From Polaribacter sp. (GTDB lineage Bacteria; Bacteroidota; Bacteroidia; Flavobacteriales; Flavobacteriaceae), in contig JAOLXX010000001.1 of the NCBI GenBank assembly GCA_028343155.1, positions 62,001-126,000 on the forward strand: a stretch of DNA of 64,000 bases, given 5' to 3'. Each line of letters starts with the position of its first letter. Positions within the stretch are counted from its first letter, which is position 1. Shown in pieces: positions 61,841 to 64,000 of the stretch. Under the pieces are notes generated by a model, which saw only the letters and a list, made by a program, of their open reading frames with translations, had not been told where the DNA came from and ran no database searches. Position numbers and translations under genes: made by a program.

Positions 61841-63571
61841 CTATCCATTCATTGAGATTAAAAACTCATCATTATTTTTAGAAAATTTAATTCTCTCGTT
61901 AATGAATTCCATTGCTTCTATAGGTTTCATGTCTGCAAGGTATTTACGTAAAACCCACATGCGTTGTACTGATTTAGCATCTAATAATAAATCATCTCTT
62001 CGAGTAGAAGATTTAATCAGATCAATAGCAGGATAAATTCTTCTGTTAGAAATATTTCTATCCAATTGCAATTCCATGTTCCCAGTTCCTTTAAATTCTT
62101 CAAAGATTACCTCATCCATTTTAGAACCCGTCTCTGTTAGCGCAGTTGCAATAATTGTCAATGAGCCTCCATTTTCAATATTTCTTGCAGCACCAAAGAA
62201 ACGTTTTGGTTTGTGTAATGCGTTGGCATCAATACCACCAGAAAGTATTTTTCCAGATGCAGGAGCAACGGTATTATAGGCTCTTGCCAAACGAGTAATT
62301 GAATCTAATAGAATTACCACATCATGACCACATTCAACCAAACGTTTTGCTTTTTCTAAAACAATATTTGCAACTCGTACGTGTTTGTCTGCTGGCTCAT
62401 CAAAAGTAGAAGCAACCACCTCACCACGCACATTACGCTTCATGTCTGTTACCTCTTCTGGACGTTCATCTATCAATAAAACAATTTGATATACCTCAGG
62501 ATGGTTTGCAGCGATCGCATTTGCCACATCCTTTAATAACATTGTTTTACCTGTTTTAGGCTGTGCTACAATCATACCACGCTGCCCTTTTCCTAAAGGA
62601 GAAAATAAATCGATAATTCTCGTCGATAAAGAACTTCCTTTTTCTGCTAAATTGAATTTTTCTTGGGGAAATAACGGCGTTAAATGCTCAAAAGAAACTC
62701 GATCTCTAACAATATTTGGGTTCAATCCATTAATTTTTGAAACTCTAATTAAAGGAAAATACTTTTCACCTTCTTTTGGTGGTCTCACATTTCCTTTGAC
62801 AGTATCTCCAGTTTTCAGACCAAATAATTTAATTTGAGATTGAGAAACATAAATATCATCAGGGGACGATAAATAATTATAGTCAGAAGAACGTAAGAAA
62901 CCATAACCATCGATCATCATTTCTAAAACGCCTTCGCTTTCTATAATGCCGTCAAACTCGAAATCTGGGTCTTTATATTTATTATTAGATTTATTACCAT
63001 TACTTTTACCAGAAGGACTCTTGTCTCTGTTTTGGTTATTGTTTTTGTGCGTCGCATTGTTTTTATTCGGATGCGGTTTGTTTTGTTTATTTACAGGTTT
63101 GTGTTCCCTCTTTTCTACCTTTGGTTTAGAAAGAACACTCTCGTTCTTTTCTATACTTTGAACCTCTTTATTTACAAGCGGTGTTTTTGGTGTTCTTGGA
63201 GTAGGTTTTGTGCGTTCAATAACAGCAGTATCTGCTGTCTTTTCTTTCTTTTGAACGTTTTTTAAAACGGGAACGTTCGTTACAATTTTATTTTTTTCAA
63301 CAATGGGTCTGTTTTCAATAGCCATCGGTTTTGCTATTGCTGGAGCTTTTTTAACAACACGTTTTCTTCGAGGCTTTTCTGTTTTCTCAATTTCCGTTTT
63401 TTTAGGAGTTGATGTCTCTCCTACTTTTGAAGGACTTGCAGCCTGCGTATCTAGAATTTGATAAACTAAATCTAATTTTTTTAATTGACTTGTTTTCTCA
63501 AGACCAATTGTTTTGGCAATACCTTGTAATTCTGAAAGGCTTTTTGCTTTTAGTTCTGATATTTCGAACAT
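61841..63571 (-). CDS. rho: Transcription termination factor Rho with long basic insert
   Basis: Hexameric RNA-dependent ATPase that ends transcription. A Rho_N domain (about residues 1-45) precedes a roughly 160-residue low-complexity Lys/Asn/Pro-rich insert ([22 protein letters not shown]), then the RNA-binding CSD ([23 protein letters not shown]) and the ATPase core with Walker [27 protein letters not shown] (Walker B region) and the R-loop [16 protein letters not shown]. It is 576 residues, longer than E. coli Rho because of the insert common in Bacteroidota. Confidence 0.97.
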   Translation of the reverse strand: MFEISELKAKSLSELQGIAKTIGLEKTSQLKKLDLVYQILDTQAASPSKVGETSTPKKTEIEKTEKPRRKRVVKKAPAIAKPMAIENRPIVEKNKIVTNVPVLKNVQKKEKTADTAVIERTKPTPRTPKTPLVNKEVQSIEKNESVLSKPKVEKREHKPVNKQNKPHPNKNNATHKNNNQNRDKSPSGKSNGNKSNNKYKDPDFEFDGIIESEGVLEMMIDGYGFLRSSDYNYLSSPDDIYVSQSQIKLFGLKTGDTVKGNVRPPKEGEKYFPLIRVSKINGLNPNIVRDRVSFEHLTPLFPQEKFNLAEKGSSLSTRIIDLFSPLGKGQRGMIVAQPKTGKTMLLKDVANAIAANHPEVYQIVLLIDERPEEVTDMKRNVRGEVVASTFDEPADKHVRVANIVLEKAKRLVECGHDVVILLDSITRLARAYNTVAPASGKILSGGIDANALHKPKRFFGAARNIENGGSLTIIATALTETGSKMDEVIFEEFKGTGNMELQLDRNISNRRIYPAIDLIKSSTRRDDLLLDAKSVQRMWVLRKYLADMKPIEAMEFINERIKFSKNNDEFLISMNG

Positions 63572-63736
63572 TATAAAATTGTTAAGTTAAATATGAATCT
63601 TTATAAGATATGCGGTTTTTTTTTGAATTGTGCTATTAGAGTATAGTTCTACAAAATAGCTTTTGGTGTGGTAATTCAATAACAAATATATACAATTTTT
63701 TTTAGTTGAGGGTTTTCTTTTTAAAAAAGAATATCC

Positions 63737-63744
63737 TACTTTTG
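63737..63744 (+). promoter_or_regulatory. Bacteroidota -7 box TACTTTTG before the DUF4293 gene
   Basis: TAnnTTTG match 18 bases ahead of the start codon. Confidence 0.5.
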
Positions 63745-63762
63745 TGATACTATAAATTACAA

Positions 63763-64000
63763 ATGATTCAAAGAATACAAACAATATATTTATTATTGGC
63801 TTCTATTATTTCTGGAGTACTCATTTTTGTCTTTAATTTGTGGAAGTCTATTGAAAAAAATATTTTTGCTTTTGACTTATTATCTAGTGAATCCTATTTA
63901 TTAAAGGGAATTCCTATTTCATTTATAGTATCGGCGCTGTTAGCTTTTGTAGCAATTTTTATATTTAAAAATAGAAAGTTACAATTTGTGATCGGCCGAT
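63763..64000 (+). CDS. DUF4293 family membrane protein (5' part, cut by window end)
   Basis: Begins MIQRIQTIYLLLASIISGVL, the signature start of DUF4293, a Bacteroidota four-helix membrane family of unknown function commonly found beside rho. At least two hydrophobic helices are visible in the 79 residues available. The gene continues past the window. It is divergent from rho. Confidence 0.85.
   Translation, partial: MIQRIQTIYLLLASIISGVLIFVFNLWKSIEKNIFAFDLLSSESYLLKGIPISFIVSALLAFVAIFIFKNRKLQFVIGR

Overview
The window reads as chromosomal DNA of a marine-type Flavobacteriaceae (Bacteroidota; Polaribacter/Tenacibaculum-like, inferred without any database search). Evidence: strong AT bias, an alternative complex III operon (actD-E-F) feeding coxB-coxA, a GldH gliding lipoprotein, a type IX secretion (T9SS) C-terminal sorting domain, DUF3127/DUF4837/DUF4293/DUF1456 families, scarce Shine-Dalgarno sequences, and repeated TAnnTTTG (-7) promoter boxes typical of Bacteroidota sigma-A.

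Layout. 1-5.6 kb: end of the respiratory operon actD-actE-actF-coxB-coxA. 5.6-8.3 kb: LysE-type exporter, XRE regulator and two poorly known ORFs. 8.3-24.4 kb: housekeeping genes (ferredoxin reductase, asd, trhO, ricT-gldH-PBP1A, scoA-scoB, xth, an MltD-like lytic transglycosylase, DUF4837, DUF1761, lpdA, a glycosyltransferase), with a candidate flavo-1-type RNA near 10.5 kb. 24.4-43.9 kb: M3 peptidase, purE-purK, a Rieske-like lipoprotein, greA, HIT protein, histidine kinase, DUF3127, aat, an RluA-family enzyme, Sua5, a TPP-riboswitch-preceded TonB-dependent receptor, arfB, pnuC/pnuT-like transporter, PPTase, ahcY, rbfA and a LolC/E-like permease.

43.9-53.7 kb is a clear accessory region. 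It contains gene scraps on both strands, a 1.4-kilo-residue LamG/T9SS adhesin, a frameshifted small leader-like peptide, decayed HRDC-like and AraC-type fragments, a PqqD-like/HPr-kinase-like fusion protein, a truncated tyrosine recombinase, a repeat-bearing outer membrane protein and a small zinc-ribbon protein. It abuts tRNA-Phe. A 67-bp perfect direct repeat, including the tRNA 3' end, occurs at 50921-50987 and 53613-53679, and paired GAGCAAC[C/T] boxes spaced 12 bp flank it. This pattern fits successive site-specific integration (tandem accretion) at tRNA-Phe.

53.8-64 kb returns to conserved core: coaX, an outer membrane protein, a TPR protein, lptC, a small membrane protein, a CorC/HlyC-family protein, a PpiD-like isomerase, rho (minus strand) and the start of a DUF4293 gene cut by the window end. 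The most interesting part is the adhesin / short peptide / RRE-like kinase neighbourhood inside the tRNA-Phe island. Its reading as a peptide-modification or surface-display locus is a hypothesis, because the peptide gene is frameshifted here and no partner proteins can be verified without searches.
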